Assembly: GCA_947623455.1 (NCBI GenBank)
Contig: OX392538.1
Coordinates: 30,813,001-30,877,000, forward strand
DNA length: 64,000 nt
Source of the DNA: Mimachlamys varia
Lineage: Eukaryota > Mollusca > Bivalvia > Pectinida > Pectinidae
Direction: 5' to 3'
Within the stretch, counting starts at the first letter, position 1; each line of letters opens with the position of its first letter. Below the pieces are notes generated by a model. It ran no database searches, was not told the DNA's origin, and worked only from the letters and a program-made list of their open reading frames with translations. Positions 32,301 to 41,739 of the stretch are shown here, piece by piece. The position numbers and the translations under genes were made by a program.

Positions 32301-34904
32301 GATCTTTCAGTTTCCAAAAATGGAGCCACAAAAGCAAAGAATGAAGACGATTCGCTGAGTAAGTAAAGATAACACTTGGACGACATGTTTGTTTTAATCA
32401 TCTTCACTTCATTCTCAATTATTGCCAAAATTCGTCAAACTTAAATTATTCATTTCCAAAAAACCTTTTTTTCTTTACATTTTAATGTTTTGTAAGTTTT
32501 TATTTTTTTTGGATTCATCGGTTCAGGTTTAGTCCAATTTATACTATGTATATGTAATGCAACCTGAAAATACAAGAACAGCTTCTGAGTATTTCGGAGT
32601 AAAAAACGTATGATAGTTCCAGTACTTTCGAATTGAGTTTGTTTCAAGTTAGAGTCTATGATCGTGAACTTTCCCTTTCTTGATAGTAACATCCCTGCTT
32701 CTCCATCCTATGGTGTTTACATGTCGCAGTTGATTCGTTATTCTAGGGCTTGCTCTGAATATCGCGATTTTCGTGATATATGTCGACTGCTGACTAACAA
32801 ACTTACGGCACAGGGATTCGAGAAATGCAGGTTGATGAAGACTAAGGGCAAGATTTATGGTCGCCATCTTGATATCATCGAGAAATATTTTGTAACCTTT
32901 GTGTGATATGAAGATGGACTTTTTGAGTTTGCTTGTTAGTGTGTTTACTTGTTGTGATAACAATATGACTCGGTTCTCATTCTGAGGATTGATGCTTACT
33001 TGGATGTGACCAAGATTTACATGGCGGGTGTCGTCGATGAAGCAGAAGACGCTTACTCTTCCGGAACACCTGGTCTTATTCTCTTGTGCTTTTACGAGAG
33101 TCTCCATGTAAATCTTCCCTTTGTTCCTATGTTGCCCGTAGTTTAATCGATTTTGAGTTCGGATTATGGTTTTGTTGACGCTTTGGTATTCTCTGATTTT
33201 TTTTAAAACAGGTATGGTATACGTTAAAACATTAACACATTTTCATAAATCAGAATGTTACATTCTACCGAAAATGGATTGCATTTAATTTACTTGACTC
33301 ACTGCGGGAAAGTCGGGTTTTAAATAACAATACTAATGCAAGTCAAGAGCCAACTTTCCTCCACTTTCCTCTTATTTTGTTTTCGGTATTTGTTTTAATT
33401 ATAAACAATTTTGGGTAAACATGTTTTTGAAGTAATTAATCGTCAACAAGCGATGTGAAAATGTTCTTATTTAATCGACGTCAATATAATAACGTATCAG
33501 CCTAATAAGCTGTGGGGTATTCATGCAGTCATATAACACCTATTTTTAAAAAGAAACGGACCAGAGCTTAAATACACAAAAATGTATCTGGCTGATCACA
33601 CGTGTTAAATTTCAAATTAGTTGGTAAACGGATTTTATTTGGAAATGCTTCTTTGAGCATTATGTAATCGATGAAAAGCTAAACGAAAATATGGTGTTGA
33701 TGAATACATACTTGGATTATACACCAAACTGACTTGACACTGCCAAATAGACCAAAACATTTCCTTTATACTTGACGAAATATTCGTTGATTGTGCATGG
33801 ACCATGAAAAGGAAACGATGCCTCAGGTTATACTTTACATATAAAAGACAACATAATACATATTTGGGTAAATTCGACGTCAGTAATTTCGTGCGTATTG
33901 CCCGCTGGTAATCGTATGCATCATCAACTATCAACAAAAGAATACATATTCTCAAAAGATTGTTAATGAAAGCAAAAATAGCTAAAGGTCAAATGTATTC
34001 TTTCATGGTTTAAAGTGTGAAAATACTTAGTCCTAATTTGAAAATATCAAGTAAATAAAACTCACAAGAGCATCGAAAAACATCCGCTGGGTAATATATC
34101 TAGGCTAGGGAAAGATAATAAGAAAAACAGCATTTCGTGGTGTTCGGGCTTTTAAATATAGTAATAGATACAGTATGCCTAAAACTGAATTAAACTACAC
34201 CAAACAGCTGTTTCGCCCCCCCCCTCCCTTAATTAAGACTCTTCAGTGATGCTGGGGCCAAACTGTTGGAATCAAACATTTATAAACAACTGTAGAAGCA
34301 GAAGGTTCAGGTGCGTATAACCCCCTTAATTTATGAATTTAGAAGTAAAATTAAACTATTTATGTATAATTTCAAATCGTGTACTAGGAAAAATGTGTAT
34401 ATTATGTATCGTGCCACTACTCAAATGATATTAACTGTGGCTAGGGAGGCTCCAGCAGACCTCGGGGACTAAAAAATCTACCAGCAGAGTCCGCCACCCC
34501 TTATCATTATAGATGACGTAACACACACATGTTCTGCACCTTTTAAATTAAGTAATAGATATAGTGCGCCGAAAAATGAATTAAACTTCACCATACAGCT
34601 GTTTCGTCCTCCTAAAACCAATAGTTTTATCATTTTATATTACAGGTGCTGGAGCTATAGCTGGAATCGTAATCGGTGTCATCGTTCTTGTGATCCTTTT
34701 GATTGTTGTGGGGCTATATTATAAATCAAGGTATGAAAAACGCTAGTCAAAATCAAGGAGCCATTATATGGTCACCAAATCTGTTAGTAAACCGCTGAAT
34801 TATTTATCATGATCTACTATTTATACAGGAACTGACACTTGGTAACTGTTTTTCTCATTTCAAAAAGACATCCATCATCACTGAATTATACAGAAAAGAA
34901 ATGA
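20302..34904 (+). CDS. Eight-exon gene for an unrecognised type I membrane protein (about 237 aa)
   Basis: Joined exons: 20302-20340, 26452-26576, 28084-28210, 29953-30095, 30720-30829, 32311-32358, 34646-34730, 34868-34904. All phases agree and the total is 714 nt including the stop. Order: signal peptide (MATAVLLMVLLSS plus the start of exon 2); an ectodomain with eight cysteines (SACPC, NCQC, RCTQC, RPC, SFC) and N-glycosylation sequons NST, NFS, NTT, NVT, NIS and NNS; a Thr/Ser/Pro stalk (VTSTSTTTTPSP); a Lys/Asp-rich linker; a transmembrane helix (AIAGIVIGVIVLVILLIVVG); and a tail of about 15 residues (YYKSRHPSSLNYTEKK). I recognise no named domain. The family resemblance to known receptors is architectural only. 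Inferred role: cell-surface ligand binding or adhesion. Introns hold families B, C, D, E and SINE-1. The last exon is the least certain. Confidence 0.75.
21998..22218 (-). repeat. SINE-1 copy c (right arm, mirror of copy a)
   Basis: GGGGCCGCGGTGGTCGAGTG head at about 22215-22195 (minus), B box GCGAGTTCAAATACCACG, tail TTAAAAGGACATACAAC. It is located at the same point of the duplicated unit as the copy at 246-445. Confidence 0.88.
22483..23165. other. Intron 1 sequence with a poly-G run
   Basis: A run of about 17 G at 22676-22692. No other recognisable feature. Confidence 0.45.
23170..24800. repeat. Cluster of degenerate repeats around 'GTTACAGTC...GACGTCA'
   Basis: Units containing TTGTCATGAGACTGTAACA, TGTAACGTCATCAA or the reverse CATTTGCTATTGTGACGTTA recur at about 23190, 23560, 23940, 24185, 24480, 24560 and 24720, in both orientations. 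The first two (23170-23300 and 23561-23680) are a clear tandem pair of about 130 bp, with SINE-1 copy d inserted between. Confidence 0.6.
23299..23560 (+). repeat. SINE-1 copy d, intact, with 12 bp target-site duplication
   Basis: The direct repeat TAAGGATCTGCG lies at 23299-23310 and 23549-23560. Between them is a complete SINE-1: GGGGGCCGTGGTGGCCGAGT head, GCGAGTTCGAATCCCACG B box, body, and an (AAACAAAACT)-type tail. This is the best-preserved single copy in the window. The flanking duplication may partly reflect the host tandem repeat. Confidence 0.9.
24801..26451. other. Intron 1, 3' part
   Basis: It holds a family C fragment at about 25845-25990 (AAGGCTTACACAAACACATC to TTAATAGGACTTAAAACA) and the family D copy at 26100-26375. 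No exon is supported between 24801 and 26451; the open frame at 25049-25330 lacks splice context. Confidence 0.5.
26100..26375 (+). repeat. Family D repeat, copy 1
   Basis: TTTTTCACTAGTGAAAAATA, TTTGACCAATCAGAACACTG, GTAATAAACAGAATATCTAA and ACTCGTG motifs are shared, in reverse order, with 30108-30425. It contains internal inverted pieces (ATATTTTGATATTTTCCACT and GAAAAACATCAAAATATTAG). Confidence 0.8.
26452..26576 (+). CDS. Membrane-protein gene exon 2
   Basis: Acceptor TTTCTATCAAACAG, donor GTAAGT. Encodes 41 codons plus 2 nt, beginning VVVYGTDTVLVNLVNSTKIG and carrying SACPC. The strong splice sites and the full-length open frame support it. Confidence 0.82.
27045..27565 (+). repeat. Family A repeat: one long and one partial tandem copy
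   Basis: The first copy (about 27045-27415) begins with an A-run and TCAGAGAATACCAATGCG and encodes the family open frame (ETLVQVQKNKTSC through VNLGHIQIN to NPQNEN). A second partial copy (27417-27565) restarts at AATGAAGCGTCAACAAAACC. It lies inside intron 2. Confidence 0.75.
27566..28083. other. Intron 2, 3' part
   Basis: A short inverted repeat ACACTAGGTG...CACCTGTAACCTAGTGT near 27790-27830; otherwise nothing. Confidence 0.4.
28084..28210 (+). CDS. Membrane-protein gene exon 3 (Cys-rich)
   Basis: Acceptor TCTGCATTTCAG, donor GTCAGT. After completing a Ser codon it encodes NCQCPPSTSRCTQCNFSVNT and onwards to NIFPGK. Five cysteines lie within 34 residues. Phase 0 out. Confidence 0.82.
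28695..29110 (+). repeat. Family E repeat, copy 1
   Basis: It shares GGTCTGATTTTCCTCA, GGCTGAAATATGGTCAC, TGACGTCATAATCACAGTGA and AACCTGGTAGAATCTAAAAT with 35090-35480 and, in part, 35600-35770. The inverted halves TTCGGTCAATATGGTGTTA and TAACACCATATTGACC fold on each other. Confidence 0.8.
29172..29420. other. Intron 3 open stretch, Cys-rich, not assigned
   Basis: An open frame reading AGEKDSCFKKCSWSDL then SEPCLVCFVCF follows an AG (TCTACTTCGCATAG). It is interrupted by a TGTTTTGTTTGTTTTG simple repeat and has no matching donor or phase with exons 3 and 4. I do not call it an exon. Confidence 0.3.
29530..29800 (+). repeat. Family B repeat, copy in intron 3
   Basis: TAAATTAAAGGGGTTTTACG, CCTAGGAGGACGAAACAGCT, TTTTTCGGCATACTGTATCT and AAGAGGTGCAGCACATGTG are the family landmarks. 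It is nearly full length compared with 57650-57910. Confidence 0.8.
29953..30095 (+). CDS. Membrane-protein gene exon 4
   Basis: Acceptor TTTATGTTTCAG. Encodes NDIYLAINVTEKENKAILFP through SFCQHIELD to NISAGHS plus 2 nt. The donor GTACAA is weaker than the others. A family D repeat starts only about 13 bp past the donor. Confidence 0.78.
30108..30425 (-). repeat. Family D repeat, copy 2
   Basis: Opposite orientation to 26100-26375. It has internal arms with ACACGAGTGGGGCTAATATT and AATATTAGCCACACGAGTG, and it begins right after the exon 4 donor. Confidence 0.8.
30720..30829 (+). CDS. Membrane-protein gene exon 5 (Thr-rich stalk)
   Basis: Acceptor ATCTATTTAAAG, donor GTAAGT. Encodes ILVEVTSTSTTTTPSPVTSV and onwards to GIKPTP, a likely O-glycosylated stalk. 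Phase 1 out. Confidence 0.78.
30889..31120. repeat. MITE with TACTGTAAACCAACT terminal inverted repeats
   Basis: The exact 15 bp ends are TACTGTAAACCAACT and AGTTGGTTTACAGTA. The interior is rich in TTTCG/CGCGAAA and is itself imperfectly palindromic. No coding capacity, so it is non-autonomous. It lies in intron 5. Confidence 0.88.
31258..31460 (-). repeat. Family A repeat, degraded copy
   Basis: GACGGGTTTCATCGATGAAG, TTTTCTTGTACTTTTTCAGG and ATTTTGCCCCTAGTGTAAT match the family in minus orientation. Confidence 0.7.
31461..32310. other. Intron 5, 3' part; nothing supported
   Basis: A minus-strand open frame at 31514-31792 contains poly-Phe from a T/A run and has no splice context. A run of about 15 A is at 31715. 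Confidence 0.35.
32311..32358 (+). CDS. Membrane-protein gene exon 6 (short linker)
   Basis: Acceptor TTGATCTTTCAG, donor GTAAGT. Encodes SKNGATKAKNEDDSL, a 48 nt hydrophilic exon phase-matched on both sides. It keeps phase if skipped, so a splice variant without it is possible. Confidence 0.75.
   Translation, partial: FPKMEPQKQRMKTIR
32660..33210 (-). repeat. Family A repeat, longest copy
   Basis: On the minus strand it begins at about 33210 with an A-run and TCAGAGAATACC and keeps an open frame of about 150 codons from METLVKAQENKTRCSGRV through VFCFIDDTRHVNLGHI. It includes a region absent from the truncated copies (FLESLCRKFVSQQST). A piece of this 3' region alone recurs at 55520-55680. 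It lies in intron 6. Confidence 0.8.
33211..34149. other. Intron 6 sequence, nothing recognised
   Basis: AT-rich, with no exon signals in phase. Confidence 0.4.
34150..34620 (-). repeat. Family B repeat, extended copy with direct terminal duplication
   Basis: The motif TAATAGATACAGTATGCC, AATTAAAC and CAGCTGTTTCG occurs at both ends (about 34160 and 34553), flanking a longer interior with GTGGCTAGGGAGGCTCCAGC. The arrangement recalls a unit bounded by direct repeats. The same interior is seen in the opposite orientation at 51530-51610. Confidence 0.7.
34646..34730 (+). CDS. Membrane-protein gene exon 7 (transmembrane helix)
   Basis: Acceptor TATATTACAG, donor GTATGA. Encodes GAIAGIVIGVIVLVILLIVV then GLYYKS, a textbook single-pass helix with a basic cytosolic stop-transfer. 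A family B repeat ends just upstream of the acceptor. Confidence 0.85.
34868..34904 (+). CDS. Membrane-protein gene exon 8 (terminal, tentative)
   Basis: A pyrimidine-rich acceptor (TTTTTCTCATTTCAAAAAG) leads to an in-phase R-HPSSLNYTEKK and a TGA stop. An alternative terminal acceptor at 35886 (TTTTGTATTTCAG) would give Arg followed at once by TAA. Intron retention after exon 7 would also stop after a few residues. All options leave a very short cytoplasmic tail. Confidence 0.5.
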
Positions 34905-35089
34905 AAACAAGTTAGGTTGTTTAAGTTGTTTTATTTAACTCAGACTTTATCAAATAATATGATTATTTAACGGCTTACTGGATTCATTGTATACAAAAAA
35001 AGCAAACGTGTATAAATTTGCTCACTGCTTTAAACTCATTACGTACGTAAATTACTGAGATAATATCTTTTTTATTCATTATCATATAT

Positions 35090-35480
35090 ATGTATATGAG
35101 ATATGGTCCGATTTGTTCTCTATTCTCATTGGCTAAGATATGGTCACGTTGACGTTAATGCTTTGTTATTTTGACCTTATATTTCTACTTTTAGAAACCC
35201 AGAGTCTATATTGCGTTTATTACGTTATAATTAATGTGACGTCACAGTGCCCCACTGTAAATTTCGCCCTTTACTAGATAGATATAATGCAATTTTAAGT
35301 CTTTTGCAAATACGTTTCATATCTAATATAAAAAATAACCACCTTTGAGTCGGGTAATATTGTGTTATAACAACCTGGTATAATCTTAAATATTATCTTT
35401 GAGCTTCGCCTCAGCCAACATTTGATTTTAATAGGTTGGTATAACACCAAAGAGACCTCACAAAAGGTCAATAATGAATA
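35090..35480 (+). repeat. Family E repeat, copy 2
   Basis: Same order of motifs as 28695-29110 (GGCTAAGATATGGTCACG, ACGTTATAATTAATGTGACG, AACCTGGTATAATCTTAAAT). Confidence 0.78.
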
Positions 35481-35599
35481 AATATGTTTTCCGCTACCTG
35501 TTTAATACATCAAAACATGTACAGATATATCTATTTTTACTCCGCTACATCTATTGGTCAATGGTGAAACAAACATTTCAGCAAACTGTTTATTCGACG

Positions 35600-35770
35600 A
35601 CTTCGAAATATATTATATGTGGTCTGATTTTCCTCAATTCCCATTGGCTAAAATATGGTCACTTTCTAATTGATTCGGTCAATATGGTGTCAACGCCCTC
35701 GGTCAATATTTGATTCTACCAGGTCGGTATAACGCCAAACAAGATTCATTGTCCCGACTGTTCTGAGCTC
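35600..35770 (+). repeat. Family E repeat, partial copy 3
   Basis: It keeps the two ends (GGTCTGATTTTCCTCAATTC and CGGTCAATATGGTGTCAACG) but has an internal deletion. Confidence 0.7.
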
Positions 35771-38700
35771 AAGATAATTAGACCGTTCTAAATATTGCAT
35801 TTTAGGTCATCTGACGCGACGAATCAATATGACATATAGCCGTCGAAATTCGTCTGTTGTCAAAACTTTTGTCTTTTGTATTTCAGATAACTTCTCAAGC
35901 TCAAGTGTCTACTTGTTAACCATCGATATTCCGCTTACCTTTTCCGTAATATTACCGTGGTTGTCCATACCAAGGTTTAATTTCGGGCCGGTTCTAATTC
36001 CATTTTGGCCGACCTCAATTCCAATTTACACTGGTGCTATTGGACTGAACAAGTGAAGACAGGATGGGAAATGTTTTGTTTTTACTTTTATTAATAGTAC
36101 ATAGTTATTTGAAGTATTCCTAGTTCAGCTTGGCCTTAAACTTGATCCAAATTTGAAAACTTGAAGTGACGACCTACCTACTTTCAACGGCTTTGTCCAC
36201 CATCTTGAAAATACCATTTCATAACACGTATCGATAGCGTTATAGGTATTTGAAAGTTAGGCCCCATTGGCCTCTTGTAAAATTTCTGTTTAAAAATAGC
36301 CTCCACCATTTTCATCGATTACTGTATTTTTTTTACTATTAAAAGTGAAAATATAATATTATCATGTTAATGCAATTTCTTATATATTTAAACATCTTTT
36401 ATGAAAACCTTATTAATTGACTATAAAATGTATAAATATAGTACATTCATGTAATAACAGTATCAAAGAATTGCTTCTATTTGCTGCATGTTATGCATAG
36501 TTATGGAAAAGACTTAATACGGCATTGTTAGTTTACCAATTCTTCTGATGATATGTCATCTTTGTCAGAATGTTTTTATTTTTTAAATGAACATAATTAT
36601 ATTGAAATTAATTTCTAATGTATTAACATTCTGATTGTTTCTTCTCTATATGAAAACAACAACAAACACTAGACTATGAATACAGTATGAATACGGTATG
36701 AATACATTCATTCACGTGAGTTACTTATGACGTAATATATTGATCTTGCTCAATGCGAGTCTTGCCGTTCCGCTTCGTATAACATGGTTAACACCGCAGC
36801 GTCAAACGCTCAAATGACTACGGTTAATTATTGGCACCAATTTGATTCAAATCAGCTCTGTTCTGTCAATGTTGGGTAAAGGACGACACAAAAACATATT
36901 TAGTTAATTACAAAAGTTTTCAAGAATTTTAAATGAAATGTTAATCTGTTCTATAGTTAATAAATATGTAAATATATTAATTTAACGGCGTTTTTTTTTT
37001 AATTTCCTGCCGGCATGAATGCAAAACGGTTATATCGCTATTGACCATGAAGCCATACCGGCATGAAAATTAAAAATCCTCCTTTCAATCCCTGTATGTT
37101 GTTTACTCAACATTATTTCAGTATTCATCCGATTGTATCCAATAGGGAACAATTCCCAAAAAAGAAACACTTTTTGCCGCATGTACATAATTCTTCCGAA
37201 ATTCAAATATTTCTTATGTTATGTATTTTCAAACTTAAAAGCTTTAAACAGCAGGATACAAGCTAATCTGTTGACTTCTAAGATTATTTCTCATAGAATT
37301 AGCTAACAGGTAATTTAAGCAAAGTTCCTTAGAAACGGCACAGTCCGTCGAAGTTATTATTTTGTAATATGTGTTAACATGCTGACATATTTACGAGACG
37401 TATAATGTACACTTAAAAGCAAAGAGTGTTCGTATTAGATTTGTTTCTTGTTGGTTATGATAAACACAATAAATACAGATAATCGCTAAGATAGTAAAGA
37501 CATATAATGCTATTGACGTGGGAAACGGAATCAGCAAGATGTCGCGCGAAACTTAATTGTTCATATAAATCAAACATACAAAATCGACATATACTGCATA
37601 AGCATGCATTTGTTAATCGTATTACTTTTTTGTATTCAGTGGCGGTGATGCGCGCAATACAATAAATGATTGGACTATTAATATTTACTGTTGTTGTTTC
37701 TATAGGAGGGTGTGGTATTTTGATAACCGTATAACATATCTTTTACATAACTCAACTTAATGAAAGGCGGATACACATAGGACAATTTAATATGTATGGT
37801 ACACGTCTTTAAAAAGATTAAAACGCATTGCTGCTGTCGTTTTTAAGAGAGCTGTTGAAAAATATCTTGTTTATTAGAAAGGTTGAAAATATTTGTTTGT
37901 TTAAAGGCGCGTTCATAAAATGATTTTTTGTTTATTTTAGGGCATGAAAAATTACTTTTGTTTATTAAAGCTGTTGATAAAACTCTTTTTATTTATTAGC
38001 GAAGAAGTAAAAAGGTTTCCAAGAACGATCGAAAAACATTTTTGTCTTAGAGAGGTTGAAAAATTCTGTTTTTGTTTATTAGAGTAGATTTAATGATTAC
38101 TGTGTGTTTGATATAAAGCTTTATAGACTTAAGTTAATCAATATATTGTGTTGGTTACATTTTACATACAACCCCTTCAGCATAAGGGACGCCACAATAA
38201 CTGTATGTGCTATTTTCATTTTCAATATTACGTCCCTTTGTACATATTAACTCATATCAATAAGATGTAAGGTATGAAAATCACAGAGTATTGCTTCAAG
38301 TGATAACATACAGGAGTAATTATCATTTCGAGTCGGTGTCATGCCATATATAGTGTTAATGGAGATGTTCTTCTATTAAAATGAATAAATAATTTTAAAA
38401 ACAAACTCGAAAAAAATGGTTTTATCTTTCTTGAAGGATGGTGACTAATCTCCAAGAAGAGCAATAATTTAAATAATAATTTTGAAATTTTAAAGAATAA
38501 TTATTTTGTGTGACGTTTAACTTATGAGCATATTGTATTCAACATACTATTATCTCAACATGCTGTAATTATTTTTGGTGCTTATCTTTTCATCACACAT
38601 ATGGCAATATGTATATATATAAACTATTGTAGAGTGTTAACAATGCAATTTCTAGGTCAAAGGGATAATTTTAAATGCAAAAATATTAAAAAACTTTACC

Positions 38701-39179
38701 AAAATACAATTCTATCAAATCCAAGTATACCTGATACGTTCTCTCGCTTTTTTCTCATTTTAAGATTGTGTGTCATCACCTTTTCTTGTAGTTGTTTTTT
38801 TTTTCCCAATATTCATCTAATTCATTCAAATCGCTTAATATTGCCTGAATTTATAATATTGAACGTGGTATAGCCTTCTACGTTATTACAGTTATTTGTG
38901 TAAACGAATGCATTCTATCATTTAATCTTGAAAGCTTGTGATCTCCAATATCATTGTGTAGGTAATTTCAGGCGTTGATAGATATCGGATCTTTTGGCCA
39001 AGGAACTTGCGTTGGATATTGCTTTTTTATTATTATTTCTTTAATGTGTTTTCAAAATCAGGGTACAAGATTTACTGCGTTAACCCAATGTATGGTCTAG
39101 CTAAATATGTGTACAGCAACTCAAAGCTCTATACCTTCCTGTATCCTATTGTTCGCCATAAACTCCTATGATACAGTAT
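35771..39179. other. Intergenic; degenerate tandem repeat at 37840-38095
   Basis: After the membrane-protein gene no exon is supported. The open frame at 35829-36056 includes a plausible acceptor but does not match the upstream phase. At 37840-38095 a degenerate repeat of about 55-60 bp recurs (GAAAGGTTGAAAATATTTG, GTTTATTAGAG). The rest is AT-rich with nothing identified. Confidence 0.4.
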
Positions 39180-39930
39180 GTACATTATGTATATTGATTT
39201 ATAATTTATTCTCTATAGTGACACCAATATCTCACTCCAAGTTCACAAATTCAAGTACCTTTGCGACATCTAATATTTTGCATCATATTTCAGAAAGATA
39301 TTTTCTTTCAAAACTGAAAATAAATTGTGAGTTATTACAAAAATATTGAGGTCAAAACGAGATTTAAACGTGAATGAAACATCACAATAGCAGAATCTTA
39401 AGAGTTTATTCTTATCTCGTTAATATTTGATTGTCCCAGACGCATTATTTTGTATTTGACTTCATGAAAAAGGAGTTGCCAGGCATCTTACGAATTTGAA
39501 GTGAAGATATATTTAACAATCTTCTTCGTTATTAATTTCCAAGAATGTTTTCCTGTCGTCATCGAAAATGAATTTATCTGTTCCCGATCTTGTGACCTCA
39601 GGCAGTTTAGATGCATTAACACCAATTAAAGTTGTCCAAAAACTGACCCTTGCAGTATACCGTTTTTCTTCATCTGCGACGACCCTTTGGTCTTCTGCAA
39701 AACATATAATTTAAAAATCCAGAATAAAAAAAAACTCAGAATCTCCATAATGTGAAAGTTTATTGGTAAGTCGTTCAGGGAAATCTTGATGATCAAATAA
39801 TGTTATAATATCGGAACGAAAAACATTAATTTTGCACATCATCCCGTATCAAAAAAATCCGTCCACTCATCTAAAACATTTGTAGAACCGTAGATCTGCC
39901 ATCTTTTCATTCTAGTCACTAGTTTACAGT
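39180..39930 (-). pseudogene. Degenerate non-LTR reverse-transcriptase fragment, copy 1
   Basis: On the minus strand near 39660-39630, GILQGSVFGQL corresponds to the (G-x-PQGS-x-L) region of retroelement reverse transcriptases. A downstream FIFDDD is in the place of the F-x-DD catalytic box. In-frame stops and frameshifts break it. It aligns by eye over about 700 bp with 56000-56715, which preserves GIPQGSVLESLLF. Element clade not determined. Confidence 0.55.
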
Positions 39931-40735
39931 GTACATTGTAATAGAGAAAGCAATGAATCGTTTTTTATAATCGATGTATCAGTTTTCGTTTGTCAGAGTT
40001 TACCAATTTTTTTCACTCGCGTTTGGCGTTGGTAAACCAAGAATATGCCTTAAATGAGCATTGGTATTTAATGTTCCGATGAAATACATAAAGAAACAAA
40101 ATTCCATGTTAATTATGTTGATTTTTTTCCCATCATTTGTTTATGTATATTTACTATCACAATTCATTCATTGTTATACGCTATTAATAAAAATCATACC
40201 AAAAAGTGATATTTTTTTCTGTTGTTATAAAATACTAGTAACACTCACTTGTATCAACTATTACTATCTTCTTCATGTAAACGTTGAACGTTTTACTGTT
40301 GCGCATCATTACTTTATCTTGCCCTTCGTGGTTGAAGCGAATATATCAAGGCAGTTTATTTTATAACACATGCAATATTTTACAACGTGTTTTATGGCTG
40401 CTGTCGTTGATTGAATCGCTTACATGTGACATGTGTTAAATTTTGATTCTGGGAATACACGTACATCAGGGATCCTGTACATGTAGGTACGAACGGCAAG
40501 ATGTATTTGTTGAGCTGTGGATTCATCTTTGTCACTTGTTGTATAATAGTTATGGACTTTTAACTTGGTGAATATGCTGTTATATTGACCAGAAGGAAAT
40601 ATACTGATCCTAAGCTTCTCCTCGAGCAAACATGGTACTAATAACAAATTTTGGGGATATTATTACTAGGCAAGTGTAATGCTTACCGGAAAAGGTCCGC
40701 TGTATTGCATTTCACCATTATCGTTTTCTGATAGA
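39931..40735. other. Intergenic, nothing recognised
   Basis: AT-rich. The open frame 40061-40366 is hydrophobic but has no splice or family support. Confidence 0.35.
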
Positions 40736-40739
40736 TAAG

Positions 40740-41310
40740 TAAGTACAACAACCACTACTAAGATATAAAATAAACATATCAATAAAATATACAAGACAAA
40801 TTTTCACAATACTTTGATATAAGATAATTATATTTATCAAATTCATAGGACGAAATTTAACAATACTTAGATATAAAAAAAACATATTGATCAATCTATA
40901 GGGCGAAATTTAACAATACTTTGATATAAAATAAACATATTGATAAAATCTATAGGGCGAAATTTAACAATACATAGATAAAGAATAAAGATATTGATAA
41001 ATGTAACGGGCGAGAGTTAATAATACTTATATACAAAATAAACATATTGATCAATATATAGGTCGAAAATCAACAATAATTAGATATAGAATAACCATAT
41101 TAATCAAAATATTGCGATATTTAACAAAATTTAAATATAGGACAAACGTATTAATCAAAATAATGAGTAAAATGAAACAGTACTTTGGTTCAAAATAAAC
41201 ATGTTAATAAAACGTATAGCGCAATATTTAATAATACGTAGATAGAAAATAAACATAAATCAAATATTTCGGGCGAAATTCTACAAAACTTGGATATGCA
41301 ACACACATAG
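40740..41310. repeat. Tandem repeat, about 54 bp unit
   Basis: About ten diverged units with landmarks GGGCGAAATTTAACAATAC and ATATAAAATAAACATATTGA. CAATAC starts fall at 40807, 40861, 40914 and 40968. Divergence increases to the right. Confidence 0.85.
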
Positions 41311-41739
41311 TTCTCATATCTTTTATTCAAACTGAATTGGATTACATTGGTATATGAGGCAAACTTTGTGTTCATGCGTATAAAACTTATATTCAGAAGA
41401 AAAGACAGAAATGATGTTAGATACAGTTTGCATCCCGGAAAGCATTTGCCAAGTGAAGCATGTGTCTCTAGCCGGTAAAACCTATATAGGCTAAGGACTA
41501 ATTTCGTCACCCAATAGTATAGCTTCATATAATATGATGTTTATGATATCAGTGGACAATTTTGCCCTCATCATTAAGGAGTATACCGTGGGCCATACTA
41601 TTACACACGAAAACAAGAGGTTAAACATGTTATCAAATAAAAAATGCTAAATATAGCAAACAAATGTACATTAAGATTTAAAAGGTGTGACCAAAGATCG
41701 AACTAATCATCAGTTCACTGTTCGGAGTATAATGCCTGG

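Noticed and set aside
32649..33107. Independent 152-residue gene
   Set aside because: It is a dispersed repeat (family A) with truncated copies elsewhere; kept as a finding about the repeat, not as a host gene.
35829..36056. Terminal exon of the membrane-protein gene encoding a long tail
   Set aside because: The acceptor at 35886 is good, but the phase from exon 7 gives an immediate stop; the long frame needs a different phase.
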